From contig NC_030850.1 in assembly GCF_000208745.1 (NCBI RefSeq), positions 15,360,229 through 15,424,228 of the forward strand: 64,000 nucleotides of DNA. Reading direction: 5' to 3'. Both the position numbers and the translations under genes were made by a program. The notes beneath the pieces are model-generated. The model was not told the origin of the DNA, did no database searches, and was given only the letters and a program-made list of their open reading frames with translations. This DNA comes from Theobroma cacao. Taxonomy: Eukaryota > Streptophyta > Magnoliopsida > Malvales > Malvaceae. Positions 12,207-24,121 of the stretch are shown here, in pieces (the stretch's first letter is position 1; each line of letters starts with the position of its first letter).

Positions 12207-14017
12207 CTTTCTGTGAGACCCTGTCAAGCTCGATTAAAAGATGGTATTGTATCGAGTGGTACAACTAAGTTAAATCGAGCCTTGAACTAGTTCAAATAGA
12301 AATTCTAAGAGGAATTTGAAAATTTTAAAACCAACAGAATGGCTTAGAATAGTGATTTGGAGTTCAAGGTCCAGTTTGGAGTCCATCAGAAAATTGACCA
12401 ATTAGGGACAAAACGGTCATTTTACCATTTGATGATAAAATGGAGATTTTTAGCCAAGATTTGATCACATTTGACCAAGAATAATTATATGAAATATAAT
12501 TATGATTATTGGAGTATAAAATGATGTTTAGCAGTGAAAAATTGTGATTCTCGGTATTTATGGAGCACAAGGGCAAAATGGTAATTTTGCCACTAAAGGA
12601 CTAAACGAAAATTTTTTTAAACAATTTTTGCCCCATTTGGTTAATATTGATCAATATTAGTGTTATTTTAGGTTGAAAAGTAGAAATAATGAGATTCCGG
12701 TACATTTCGGAGTATAAGGGCAAAATCGTAATTTTTTCATCTCGGGGGCAAATCAGTAAAATTTTCGGCCCAGCACTTGTCAAGACCAAGGGATTTTAAT
12801 TGTGGTAGGATTGGATAAATACCAGAATATTTGTGGTGGAAAATTAAGAAGAAAAAGTCAAAAAGTTAAAAATTTGGCCAATAAGCATGTGACACATGGC
12901 ATGCTTGATTATTTTATTATTTTCTATAGAAATCAGCCCATTAAATCCCCAATTCCCTCACCATATTCGGCCTAGACATCCAGCAACAAGAAAAAAGGAA
13001 GAACAAAAGGAAAAACAAGAAAACCTAGGTGGAAATTCAAAGAAAAAGTGAAGAAATCAAGGAAACAAGCTAGGTAAGTTAAAATTTCTTTAATTCTCCT
13101 TGATACCTAGCTTACCCATGCTTTTGTTCTTGATTTCCATGGTTGAATATTGAGTTATCATGATGAATTCAATTCTGAAAAATGGGTATGGAAGAGGAAT
13201 TGTTGTTGGAATAATTTGATTTTAGACTATGTTAGTGTTTAGGGATAGTTAAGCATGGTTATGAACAAAAACACAAAAGAAATATTCAATTTCTCTAGGG
13301 TTCCTTGTTGGTCGAACCATGAGGGCTGAATATCAATGGGGGATTGTTTTTATTTCAAGGAAAATGGCATGGAAAATGATGAATTAAGGTGAAACGGTTA
13401 TGTAGAAAAAAATTCGATGCTAGTGCACCAAATGACCAAATTTTTCTATAAGGAACTGTGAGGGTTCTAATGCTGAATTTGGCTTTATTTAAATGTATGT
13501 GGTAAATTAAGGTATTAGAGGAGAAATGAATTAATTTGGAGGTGATTTGGACACAATCGCCGATTAATCGGGTGATCGGTCGAATTTAATCGATACCGTG
13601 ATTAAGCGGTAATCGGGCATATTTTTGCATTTACATATCAAGCATTAGTAATTTAAATTAATTTATATCAATTTAGGGACAATATAGTAAATTCCTCGAC
13701 TTTGTTATTTGTCAAGGTGGTGAGACGTCCGGAAAAGGCAAAGGAATTACGCCTGAGGACTATTAGTCAGAGTTCACCCGGAATCCGGATTTTCGACACC
13801 TGTGAGTGGACTGCCTATCAAAATTGTTTTGGGAATATGACTGTTTTGAACAAAGTGTTTGAATGATTTTATGCAATTTTTCATGAAAATGAATGCCTTG
13901 GGAACAAGCTTTTGAGAAAAGGTTTATGTTATGAAATGTGGTTATTATGGATTTCTATGTGGCTGCATTATGTTGATATACATATATGCTTGAATATAAT
14001 GTTGTGTAATTATGTTG

Positions 14018-14146
14018 ACTCGGCTATGTGCGAGTAGGGAGTGCGCATAAGCCGAGGATGACCCGGTTATGTGCGAGTAGGGAGTGCGCATAATCCGGTG
14101 ATGACCCAGCCATGTGCGAGTAGGGAGTGCGCATGAGCTGGTGATG
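14018..14146. repeat. Three tandem imperfect hairpins with covarying stems
   Basis: Three units of about 42-47 bp share the invariant core TGCGAGTAGGGAGTGCG. Each is flanked by inverted arms: TCGGCTATG/CATAAGCCGA, CCGGTTATG/CATAATCCGG and CCAGCCATG/CATGAGCTGG. The arms differ between units, but at three pair positions the change on one arm is matched by the complementary change on the other (T-A to C-G, G-C to A-T, T-A to C-G). One pair in the second unit does not match. They sit inside the solo LTR, just before a TGA-rich tract (14141-14199). Confidence 0.8.
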
Positions 14147-14206
14147 ATGATGATGAGCTGGTGATGATGATGATGGGTTGGTGAGATGATGATGATGGGT
14201 ATATAC

Positions 14207-14229
14207 GTATATATATATATATATATATA
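14207..14229. repeat. TA microsatellite
   Basis: A run of TA dinucleotides, interrupted by one CG-containing step just upstream, within the solo LTR. Confidence 0.9.
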
Positions 14230-14934
14230 AATGTGTGTGATATAGCAAATTGATGGACAATGATTTATGGTTGTAATGTACGTGAAATTTGACACATTAT
14301 ACTTTGAGAATTTTCATGAATGTTAGGTTGATTTTATTAGTTTAGCAGGATGGCTTTTGTTGAGTGAGGAAAAATGTTTCTCTTGTTGCTTTGTTTTCAC
14401 TGCATCGAAATTCATGCTCGCTGTAGCGAAAAACTCTGGGGTTTGGAGGGGTTTTAAATAGGAATGAACTAAATTGCATTGTTTGAAACAAGTGCATCAT
14501 GATTTTAAATTTTTCCTAATTGTTGCTTGTTCCCTTCCTTGTTCACTCACTGGGTTTATACTCACCATTTTCAAATTCATGTTTTCAGATCACGAGGTAG
14601 CCGATAATTAGGACGAGGTGTCCTTGTAGATCTGTGTACATCTTCTGGTAGGTGTCTCGGCATTCGGTAGCTGTATATCCATCCGAGTCACTCCGCTGGA
14701 GGTCGAGTATTATTTTGTTATGTATAGATGAACTTAATGTAAATTTTAAAGGAGTAATGCCAGTACGAGTTGGCAATGTATATCACTATTTTGATTCAAA
14801 GTCATGAAATATGACTTAGTGATAATAAATAGAATCATAAGTAAGATAAATAATAGGCTTGCCTGGGTTTAGTGGATTATGTCCATTGGACCCATGCGCC
14901 GGTCATGACCCGAAATTTGGGTCGTGACACTTTC

Positions 14935-17900
14935 ATTTCTCACTAATTTGAGAACAACTAGTATTAGTCACATTCAAGTCCAAAAACATATTTGTTTTAG
15001 CCTTAACAATTTTACCACATCCACTTAAGCAAAAAATCTATAACCTATGAAACAATCTCGGTACCTAATAAAATAGTAACAATTGAAATAATACTATATT
15101 TTAGTTTTAGTGGGATCATAAAGACCTACCTTTAAAGGATACTCCCAATTATGTAAGTGATTAAAACTAGGTTTACATTCGGTCTACAACTCAAAAGAGG
15201 TTTTAGGTTCATATTGTAAGAGATTTTATTTAGGATATATAAAACTATTTTAATTACTTCTCCCTACATAAATTCTAGTAAATTAGCCCTACTCATCATA
15301 CTCCTCACCGTATTCTTTACAGTGTAATTTCACCTTTTAAGTCATACCATTTTTTCCAAGATTATGAAGAGTAACATATTGGGCGTTATTTCATAACTTT
15401 CTAAATATATCACAAATGGTTCCTTTTGTTGTTTTGTTGTTTTGTTGTGTCATGATTGTCATATACTCACCACCTTTATTATACCTGTCACTTTTAATGG
15501 TTTTTTCCTAACTATTTCTCAACTTAAATGTCAAAGATCTTGAATTTATCAAGAGTTTCAAACTTTTATTTGATCATGAGCAGATCACCATAGCAGGAAA
15601 AATTATTAAAAATGTCATAAAATATCTACGATTGCAAATGATAATGGTATAAAGTCTGTTTATGTCAATATAAAGAAGTTTTAATAAACCAAAACTTTGG
15701 TTTGACTTCATTATCTTAGTTAATTTACCTTTGTAATAGTCAACACATGTCTCCAAGTCATTATGAATTTGAGTCTAAAGATGTTATCCTTTATCAACCT
15801 TTCTACCATTTCCCTAAAGATGTGTTTAAGTCTTTAATGTCACAACATGGAAGACGTTTCTTTTATACAAGATCTTTTGGTAATTCTTTCAACAATATAT
15901 GAGATAAATAACACTAGCCAATAACTTTTGAAAAAAAAATCTTAATAAATGGATCATTTATTTCAAAACCACAACCACCATTGTCTAACCAAAAAATAAA
16001 CTAAATTTCATCCAAATAGCAATGCTTAGAAAGTGTTTTTCAATAACAATTTATGATCATTACTTGAATTCAACCAAAATATTCATATTAGCTCTACTTT
16101 TACCTCTTCATTGTTACGAATCATAAGTTTAGACTTCTTCTTATTTGGCTTTCCCTCGCTTATGAATCCCTATAAGGTGGCAACTTGATTAATTTCACCA
16201 TTGCCTAGCCACCAAGAACTAGATAGCGTTTTAGTTAAATTAGATTTATGTATAATAAGATTCAAGGAGTTACCTTCACACTCGCATTTCTCTATCTAAG
16301 TTTTATTTTTTGAGACAATCTTACTTCTTATGTCCCTTCTTCTTATGAAAGAAACATTTAAGTTCATTCTTCTTTTTATCTTGAATGTGTTTAGGAGCAT
16401 TATGTTTTGAGTTTTTACTTTTCTTTGTGACATGTTTTGGTAACAAGAATGGCACTGTTCGATTTTCAATTTTGATCTTATCTTCCCTGACAACACAACT
16501 AGTAATAATATCATTAATGCTTTAAGCTTTATCTTAAGAGTTATAGGCAATCACTATATATACAAATTCAGGTGCAGTGGTTGTTCAAGGCTTGATGCAA
16601 AATACAAGTGTTAGAATGATGATATCAAGGCTTGATGATCAAGCCTTTCAGTTTAGTCTAATGGTGGACCATCTTCATGATGTACTTGTTAACTCCTTTT
16701 ATCCCATCGTAATTCATGTAATAAAATCCCTTTAAAAGAGTACCAATTTTAGCATTTGATGACTTTCCTATAGCTAAAGAATTTTTTTTTTTTTTTTGCA
16801 TTAGTGGTATCAAGAAGGATATTTAACAGTTGATTATGAATGTACCTCTTAATAACAACCAACATAATTTATCGGATTTCTCTCATGCCTCAAAAGCTTT
16901 CATAACATTCATAGAACTTTTTTGTAGGCCTTTTTATATTCATAACTAGGTTTATCCTATTATCTGAATGACAAATTTAACATCTTTCCTTCTATTTTTA
17001 AAGTTTAACCCAAGCAAAAATCTCAACAGTGGGTCACATTTTTATTAATTAAAAATGTGATATTAAAATTTAAGTAATGCAACATAACTAAATAAATAGG
17101 GTAGTAAAATACTCCAAACCATAAATGACTATGATGATTATAACCAAAATGTCCAAACATATCATCAAGTAAACACTTTTAGGTTGAATGCATGACATGT
17201 AATTAGGAGTCCATTCACATAAAAATGGCCATGAGAATTTAACAAAATCTTTGTAACTTATCATCTTTGGATGAATAAATTACTAGAATCAGTGAATTCT
17301 CAAAAGCATACTCTTATTTGTTGCCTCTTAATTTTAATATACAAACACCACTTTTAGGTGAATAAATGCATACTAAAATCATAGACATCTTTAAAACATA
17401 TGGATTTCACAAAACTAACCAATTGGCTACTTTAGTGACAACAATTAGCTAGCACAATAAAACCTCTCTCACAACAAGATATTGCCTTATATTACCCACA
17501 CAAATTTTATAAGATGATTTTTAACTTAATGAGCATAGAACATAAGTGATATAATATCTACATATGTAATAAAACCTTCGAGATACTTCGGTTACTATAT
17601 CTCCATTTGTCACTAAATATATTTGTTGTCTAAAAAACAACTACTTTAAAAATTATAAGATTTTAGTTATTAATTTTGTACTTTATAACTTTATCCAACA
17701 ATATACAAAATACATAAATATCGGGGAGAGTACATGCTACAACTAAATTGAAAAATATACATATTATTTCTTTACTAGACGTAATTTAAAAATATCATTT
17801 TCAAAATATTTGAAATAATCAATCAAATACACATAATAAATAAATAAATATTAAACGTGTATGAAAAATAAAAAAATAACACAAACATGTAATATAAAGA

Positions 17901-17958
17901 AAGTATAATGCAATTTATTAAAAAACTTCAAAAACTCAAAACATGTAGGCTCTATTGT
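14935..17958 (-). mobile_element. Badly decayed Ty1/copia-type retrotransposon relic
   Basis: Translating the minus strand around 16400-16290 gives ELKCFFHKKKGHKK, then a stop, then DC. This is the copia gag zinc knuckle (CFFCKKKGHxKKDC) with the second Cys replaced by His and a nonsense codon. Downstream on the same strand (about 16200-15950) come broken frames resembling the protease-to-integrase part of copia polyproteins. No long frame survives and no LTR pair could be matched, so the edges are simply those of the neighbouring elements. Confidence 0.55.
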
Positions 17959-19968
17959 TGTCAAATTTACCATGCAAGTGCACGTATCCTTAACAAGTAA
18001 ATAGAAAGTAAAGCATTGAATCCCACAGAATATTGTATCAACTTTTACTAAGTATTAAAATTAAGACAACTTAATCCTATTCAAACAACCGATTTTCAAA
18101 GCTAATGAAAATTAAATACACTAAAATTAAGAATAAAAATCACAATTTAAATATAATTAATCAATCAAATAGAATATAAAGTTACAATATCCCCTCAACA
18201 CTTCATCTGAATCTCTTTTACTCTCTATTTACGTACTAGATAGTTCTAAATTGTTAACATAAAATTTTAATGTATTTAAAAGTCTCCGTCGAGGTTCTTA
18301 TAAAAATATCTCTCTCAACCAATTTATTATATGCCTATGCAAATTGTAATTAAGAAAAACTCATTAAGCTTTCTAATATTGGCTACATGTGACATGCAAA
18401 TGTATGTTTACCTCACACGCGAATCAAATCGATCATTTCATGCAATTGATATTGAACATATACTATTTCATCTAAGGCTTATACTAAACTCCCTCTCTTA
18501 GTTCCGTTTAGGTTACCCTATCAATCTAATTAGTGGCCAATCAATCAGACACATTAAGAACAATGTTAAAATAAACAACTCATACAAAATTAATCATAAG
18601 TAAAAAGACTATTAAAAATTCATACTATATATTGGGTTCAATTGCAATTCTAGAAAAGAAATTTAGTTCTTCATAATTCCTAAAAACATCATCCAAAAAA
18701 GTTTAACCATCAACACAAAACAAAAAAAAAGTATAAAAAGAACTCAAGAAGAAAAGAAAAACTCATATTCATTAGGTTTTCTATCTTCAATCTTTAAGAG
18801 TTTTTCCTCACTTTCTTGCTTGCTTGACGACTCTTTTTCTTAAGAGAAAACCTAGCTTTATTGTTGCCTTCAATTGTTCTGAAAAGGTTTTTAAATAAAC
18901 CTTAAAATCCTACTCAAAACGAAATTTTGAAATTTGTGCCTGTGGAAATAATCATGTTAGCACCATGGTGCCCTTTTCTCGGGTCAATATATGGGGCAAC
19001 TTTCTCTCATGGCATCGTGATGCTAACTTTCTGGTGTCGTAGCCTTGAGCTCACAAGTTGCATTATGGAGCTTCTTCGCAACACGACTTCATGACACCCT
19101 CTTCTTCATGGTCATGATGTTTAGCGTTCTACCTTACCTTGTTGTCTCTACTACACTCCTTCAACTTGTGACATGATTTCCTCCTTTTTTTAGGTTGAAT
19201 TGGGCAAAGTGGAAGACATGAAACTTGTATCCCTATAAATTTCCAATGGCTTAAGAATCACATTAATTGGACTTCTAGAATGAAAGTTATGCTCAAAACA
19301 TTGTAACATGTATAAGAGAAGTATGAACTTTTGTGCATTTTTTTCATCAATTAAACCCCTTTTAAGTGCACACCTACAAAAGCAATAAACTAATCTCTTT
19401 TCAATGTTAATGGAATGAGTTGTTTAGGGGTAGGTTTCATAGTTAGAAGGCCTAGTGGAGAGTTATTACTTGCTAGAAGAAAGAAATTTAAGTTTGCCAG
19501 AAACGCGACGATTGCTGAACTAAGATCACTACTTTGGGCTTTAATAATTTGCTCTCGAGAACAGCTGGTAGTTCATGAAATAGAGGTGGATTGTTTGCAA
19601 GAGATTGCTTGGATTAAGGATAAAAATTTTACTAGTGAAGTTGGGGCTATCATGCTCCCAAACTTAAGATTTTACTGTAATACATATGAGGGCTAGGATT
19701 GTTATTTTTTTTTTTTGTAATACGTATTGTAATGGCTGAGTATTATGATATGGAATGAAATACTCTTACTCAAAAGAAAAAAAAAACTTAGTAATAACTA
19801 AACTTCAAATCAAATTATCATAAAATAACTTAAATTAAATTGACCCAACATGATTTACTAAAATAAGATAAATAACTAAAAATATCCAATTCCTAAATTA
19901 AATCTCAAGAACTTAACTCATTTAATGGTCAAAATGTGACAAAATAACTCTATATCATAAAGTTATCA
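17959..19968 (-). repeat. 3' LTR of the Athila-like element (left copy)
   Basis: It starts TGTCAAATTTACCATGCAAG and ends AAAGTTATCA on the plus strand. The right copy starts TGTCGGATTTACCACGCAAG and ends AAAGTTATCA. Blocks align throughout, but this copy is about 420 bp longer. Most of the excess is a LINE insertion (about 19394-19788) between CAATAAACTAA and CTTAGTAATAACT, which are nearly adjacent in the right copy. Divergence between the LTRs is high, so the insertion is old. Confidence 0.88.
19394..19788 (+). mobile_element. 5'-truncated LINE inserted in the LTR
   Basis: About 395 bp present here are missing from the other LTR. The insert carries the C-terminal part of a LINE RNase H (frame 19415-19696: GVGFIVRRPSGELLLARR, then IAELRSLLWAL with the catalytic Glu, then EIEVDCLQ with the Asp). 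A short 3' untranslated tail follows, then an A-rich end at about 19776-19787. A 5'-truncated 3' end with an A tail is the usual product of incomplete target-primed reverse transcription. The target duplication is at most a few ambiguous bases. The missing start makes it non-functional. Confidence 0.85.
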
Positions 19969-20015
19969 CACCCTTAAACTTAAGATTTTGCTAGTCCTTG
20001 AGCAAATCATAAAAG
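19969..20015 (-). promoter_or_regulatory. Polypurine-tract region next to the 3' LTR
   Basis: On the minus strand the internal region ends with AGCAAAATCTTAAGTTTAAG followed by GGTG, directly before the LTR start TGATAACTTT. Plant gypsy elements usually end their internal region with a very similar AAGTTTGGGGGTG box that primes plus-strand DNA synthesis. The tract here is partly decayed (fewer G). Confidence 0.68.
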
Positions 20016-20129
20016 AAAAATTAAACAAACATGAAAGCAATCATAAATGACAAAAACACTTAAATGATGATAACAAATAACTAGAGATGACAACTTACTA
20101 AAGATGAGTCACACCAAACTAATGATCTC

Positions 20130-21253
20130 TAGAGGTGTCAATATGGCCACAAAACACTGTGGGTTGAGAAAATATGGGTTGGGTCGAGCCGGGCAGGGTT
20201 AGCCCATTTTTTACATGGATTGTCAAAATCCCAACCCAACCCACCCCTTGCCATCCCATGGGTTGGGCTGGCTAGCCCACTTTCAAGTTCTCATCATGAT
20301 GGCATTCAACTTCAAAATCCTAACACAACAATATTGACATTAAAGAAACAAACTACCACTCAACACCAGCTTGTAACATCCCATGATCTAGAAAACCAAT
20401 ACCAATAACCAACAAAAAAATAAGCAATCACAAATTTGTCACTTGACATGAACACACTAAACTTTTCAAACATACCCAAGCTAAAATTTTCTGCTTTCCA
20501 TGCTTAAAGTTTAGAGGTGACACTCAAAAAGTAATCTATGACAAGAAACTTTACTATCAAACAATCACGATTCATAAAGAATATTGCTCCCACACAACAT
20601 TAGGAGAATTTGAACTCTTTTAGACAAGATTTAAGATGACTGGAACGGATAATTCAATACTAATTCCATGGTTAGACTATAGATGAAACAATCAATGAGT
20701 TACCTAATTAATAATTTAATTGATAAGAAACAAGAACTGAAAGCCAAAGGTGATATGAGAATATCACCAAATGCTTACTTGGGTTGTCGAAGGAGATTAG
20801 AGGAAAGATGCCCACCTAGCCTGAACGAGAGAAGTAAATTTGATGAGAGATGCTGTCGGTGAAAGTGGGTCGGAGACTTGGAGGTAGCTAACATTGGGGA
20901 CTCTTCAAGCGAAGAGAATGGTGACCGATTAACTACTTGACAAGAACTAGGCAATAGGGCTTTGGACTTCAAAGGTGCAAAAGGGAGTGAGAGTTTGAAA
21001 GAGTAGAGTGAAAATTGAAAAATGGGTATGGGCTATAAAGTGAAAGAAAAGAAAGAATGGGAGGTCTTAACTTTTAATTTTTTTTTCTTTTGGCCCACAG
21101 GACTGGCCCGCTCCAACTCAAGACAACTTACTAATCAAATGGGCTAGCCCATTTAGGCTCGATTTTATTATGGGCCCACAGTTTCATACCCCAACCGCAC
21201 TTTTAATAAAATATGAGTCGACCCAATGGGCTAGGCCAATTTTGACAAGTCTA
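20130..21253. mobile_element. Non-autonomous hAT-type DNA transposon (1.12 kb)
   Basis: The left end TAGAGGTGTCAATATGGCC and the reverse complement of the right end, TAGACTTGTCAAAATTGGCC, form imperfect terminal inverted repeats. The flanking octamers ATGATCTC (20122-20129) and ATGATCAC (21254-21261) match at seven of eight positions, giving the 8-bp target duplication typical of hAT elements. Subterminal regions are rich in GGGCTAGCCCA-like motifs in both orientations, as hAT ends often are. No transposase frame is present. It inserted into the untranslated part of the Athila-like element. Confidence 0.87.
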
Positions 21254-21261
21254 ATGATCAC

Positions 21262-22690
21262 TCATAATTTCCAAAAAAATTAACTCAAAATCTCAATTCA
21301 AGGTAAAACATAGATATCATTCAAGACCCTAATTCAATTCAAATGCAAGCTCATTCTTGAACAGATTTCAGTGTGTGTGTGTGTGTGTTTAATTCTTTAC
21401 AAAGAACATCATGCAATTCGGATAAATTTATTCTTATGCAAAATTTGAATTAGTACAAGAATCCCATAGGTTTACTTTTCATCTCTCTCTCCACTAATGT
21501 AGACTAACACTTAACCAAGAATCATTAGGACTTTAATTAGCTATGGTTCAAATCACCCTAAGCACATTAATCATTCTAGGACCCTTATAGACCTCAATTC
21601 ATACTGTAAGTAATTCTCTTTACTTGATTTCAACTTTTTCTTTTGTCTACCATTTTATTCTCTTTTCTTTTCCTTTTTTTATCACAACTTTACACTCCAA
21701 AACTTATTTCTTTCTATGATGGATAGTGGGGTGAATATTAAGCATTTTTGAATTTTTTTCAACTTCACCTTCTATCTTATTCAACATCTAATTCAATACA
21801 CGTCCTAAAATGATTAATATACTTAAGAGTGAGGGATGCAACATTAGAAATTTATTATAAGCTAAGCAAAATGAAATAGTTGTTTGAAAAAGAAAAAGTA
21901 AAATTAGGCTCAAAAGGTATACTATGGATAAAAATATATAAAGGTAGGCTCAAAAAGCTCAAATAGTTCAAAGATGGCCTAATTCATTTCCTTAACTAAG
22001 TATTGTCTAGGATTTCACCTCAAGAGAAAATCAAACAAATCCTAAAATTTATGACATAATCTAAAATTCACATCAACATAAACCGTCTCTAAATATGCAC
22101 AACTATTCTAAGCAAAAGACAATGTGCTCAATAAATGAAAACCACATCATAACAATGATATTCACACAAAAATTTATCATAAACTCAAACAATATCCATA
22201 CTTCCCAAACCTAAAGATAACAAGATAACTAAGTTCTCCTTATTGGATAGGAAAATCATTAGAAAAGGTGCAAAATCATTCAAGCTATCAATAAAATAAA
22301 CCTTTAAAAACTAAACATAAATGAAAAAAAAATTGAGATAATCATGCAAATGAAATAAGCTTAAGACATAAATGAAAAAGATGGTACCCTCCTCGAAACT
22401 TAAGCTACACATTGTCCTTAATGTTTAAAATAGAAAAAGAAAAAAGTAAGTAAAACTCCCCTGACAACGGTAGCAATGTGGAAAAGGCTTTATTTTTTTT
22501 CTTCGTCTTCATCATTATCTCCAAAGTTGTTAGAAAAGTCCGATAAGATGACAAAAATCTATAAGAAACAGAATAAAAACAAATTAATGGAGAAAATCTA
22601 AATAAATAAAACAAAGTAACTTCAAACAAAAAAAGTGAGAGTTTCAAAAGCTTGGGTTGCCTCTCAAGAAACACTTTTTTATAGTCCATA
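21262..22690 (-). other. 3' untranslated region of the Athila-like element
   Basis: Noncoding on both strands. On the minus strand it begins after the integrase remnant and contains ATTAAGGACAATGTGTAGC at about 22400-22420, followed by AAGTTTCGAGGAGGGTACC. This resembles the box that follows integrase in many plant gypsy elements. A GT microsatellite lies at 21371-21388. A primer-site-like string at about 22455-22480 is discussed in the findings. Confidence 0.6.
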
Positions 22691-23497
22691 GCTTGACTAT
22701 GGCACTTTTTTTTGCATAACTTTATCCATGGAATAAGACTTGAGGCATAGTCTATTAACCATGAGTGAGCCAGTATCCTTATTATCAATCTTTATTATAC
22801 CACAAGGATAGACTTTAACCACTTTGAAAGGACCCAACCATCTTGATTTACATTTTCATGGAAAAAGCTTGAAGTGTAAATTAGAAAGTAACACTTGTTG
22901 TCCAACCTCAAAACTTGTTGTTACAGGATATTCCTTGTTAAAATCCTCCTTAGTCGACTCATCAACTAAATCCACTCTATAGCAATTATTTGTATAAAAA
23001 GGATACTTAGTTGCATTAAACAAATTAAACACTATTTCCTTTTCTCTAACTTTGAAAGTTATCTTATCATTCTTCACATCTATGATTGCTACTACTATAG
23101 TTAAGAATGGTTGTCCCAAAATTAGAGGAACTTCAACATCTTCTTCCATCTCAAGCACAACAAAGTTTACTGGAATGTAAAGCTTCCCAATTTTCAGCAA
23201 AACATCTTCTATACTCCCTATGAGGTACTTGATTGATCTGTTTGCTAATTGCAAGGTATCTGCAATAGGTTGTATCTCCTTAAGTCTAAGTTTCCTAACA
23301 ATAGACAAAGGCATAAATGAAACACTAGCACCTAAGTCACACAAAGCTTTAAAAAATTTAACTTCACCAACAGTACAAGGAATGGAAAAACTCCCTAGAT
23401 CATTAAGATTTGGTGGAAGCTTATTTTGGATTATAGCATTGCACTCCTCAAGAAGTGCAACTGTCTCCAAATCTTTCAATGTCGTCTTTCTGGACAT
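22690..23497 (-). pseudogene. Gypsy protease fused to integrase C-terminus by deletion
   Basis: The frame from 23497 to 22856 opens with LPPNLNDLGSFSIPCTVG and has the aspartic protease site ALCDLGASVSFMP, then VPLILGQPFL, the usual Athila-type protease blocks. Within about 60 residues it switches to SFEVGQQVLLSNLHFKLFP, the start of the integrase C-terminal domain. A TGA at 22858-22856 then stands where Gly is expected, and the same frame continues KCKSRWLGPFKVVKVYP (the GPF motif). About 2.5-3 kb of RT, RNase H and integrase core, judged from normal element size, is therefore missing between the blocks. Confidence 0.85.
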
Positions 23498-24121
23498 GAT
23501 CTTTTTATGGAACTTTGCATAAGAAGGTATTTATGCCAAAGTATCTATAAAAAGAATGTTAATGTGAAGTTGCTTGAAAACATTCAAAAGCTTTTTAAAT
23601 TGCTAATCTATTTTCTTTTGCTTCAATGCTTGAGGAAAGGGAACGGGAAGCACATCTAGCTTGACTTACGGTGGTGAGGATACTTCTTCCCCTTACTTAA
23701 CTTTATCAACTTGAACTTGCTTGCTATAAGTATCTTCTTGATTAACTCTATCTTCACCATTTACCACTTTCTACCTTTTACCTCATCAAGCTATTTACCA
23801 CTCTTCAAAGTAATTGCATTGCATTGCTCATTTCCTTCGCTTTTGGGATTTAGTTTAATGTCATTCGGTAAAGTTCCCTAAAACTTGTTATTGATGGCAT
23901 TAGCAAGTTGACCTACTTGTGTCTCAAGATTTTGAAGTGATGCCGCTTGACTTTAAATGAGAGAATTAGTCCTTGCCATGTACTGCATAAGTAACTCTTC
24001 CATAGATGGCTTTTTCTCAAGCACAAGAGCTCTAGCTTGAGGTGGAAATCCAATAGGAAAGTTGGTTTAGGTGCTGATGAAGATTATTGGTTGTTGCTCC
24101 AAGAGAAATTAGGATGATTCC

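Larger units (their letters stand above)
12212..14929. mobile_element. Solo LTR of a Ty3/gypsy (del/Tekay-like) element with 5-bp TSD
   Basis: The 2,718-bp unit begins TGTGAGACCCTGTC and ends GGGTCGTGACA, giving the TG...CA ends of an LTR. It is flanked by the identical pentamer CTTTC at 12207-12211 and 14930-14934, a perfect target-site duplication. No gag-pol lies beside it, so it is a solo LTR formed by LTR-LTR recombination. The length above 2.5 kb and the terminal GGGTCGTGACA resemble the long LTRs of plant chromoviruses of the del/Tekay group. That family assignment is inferred from style, not a search. It contains a hairpin minisatellite (14018-14146) and a TA tract. Confidence 0.88.

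Noticed and set aside
13945..14295. His-rich and Ile/Tyr-repeat minus-strand frames
   Set aside because: They are translations of the TGA, TA and hairpin repeats in the solo LTR, not a protein.
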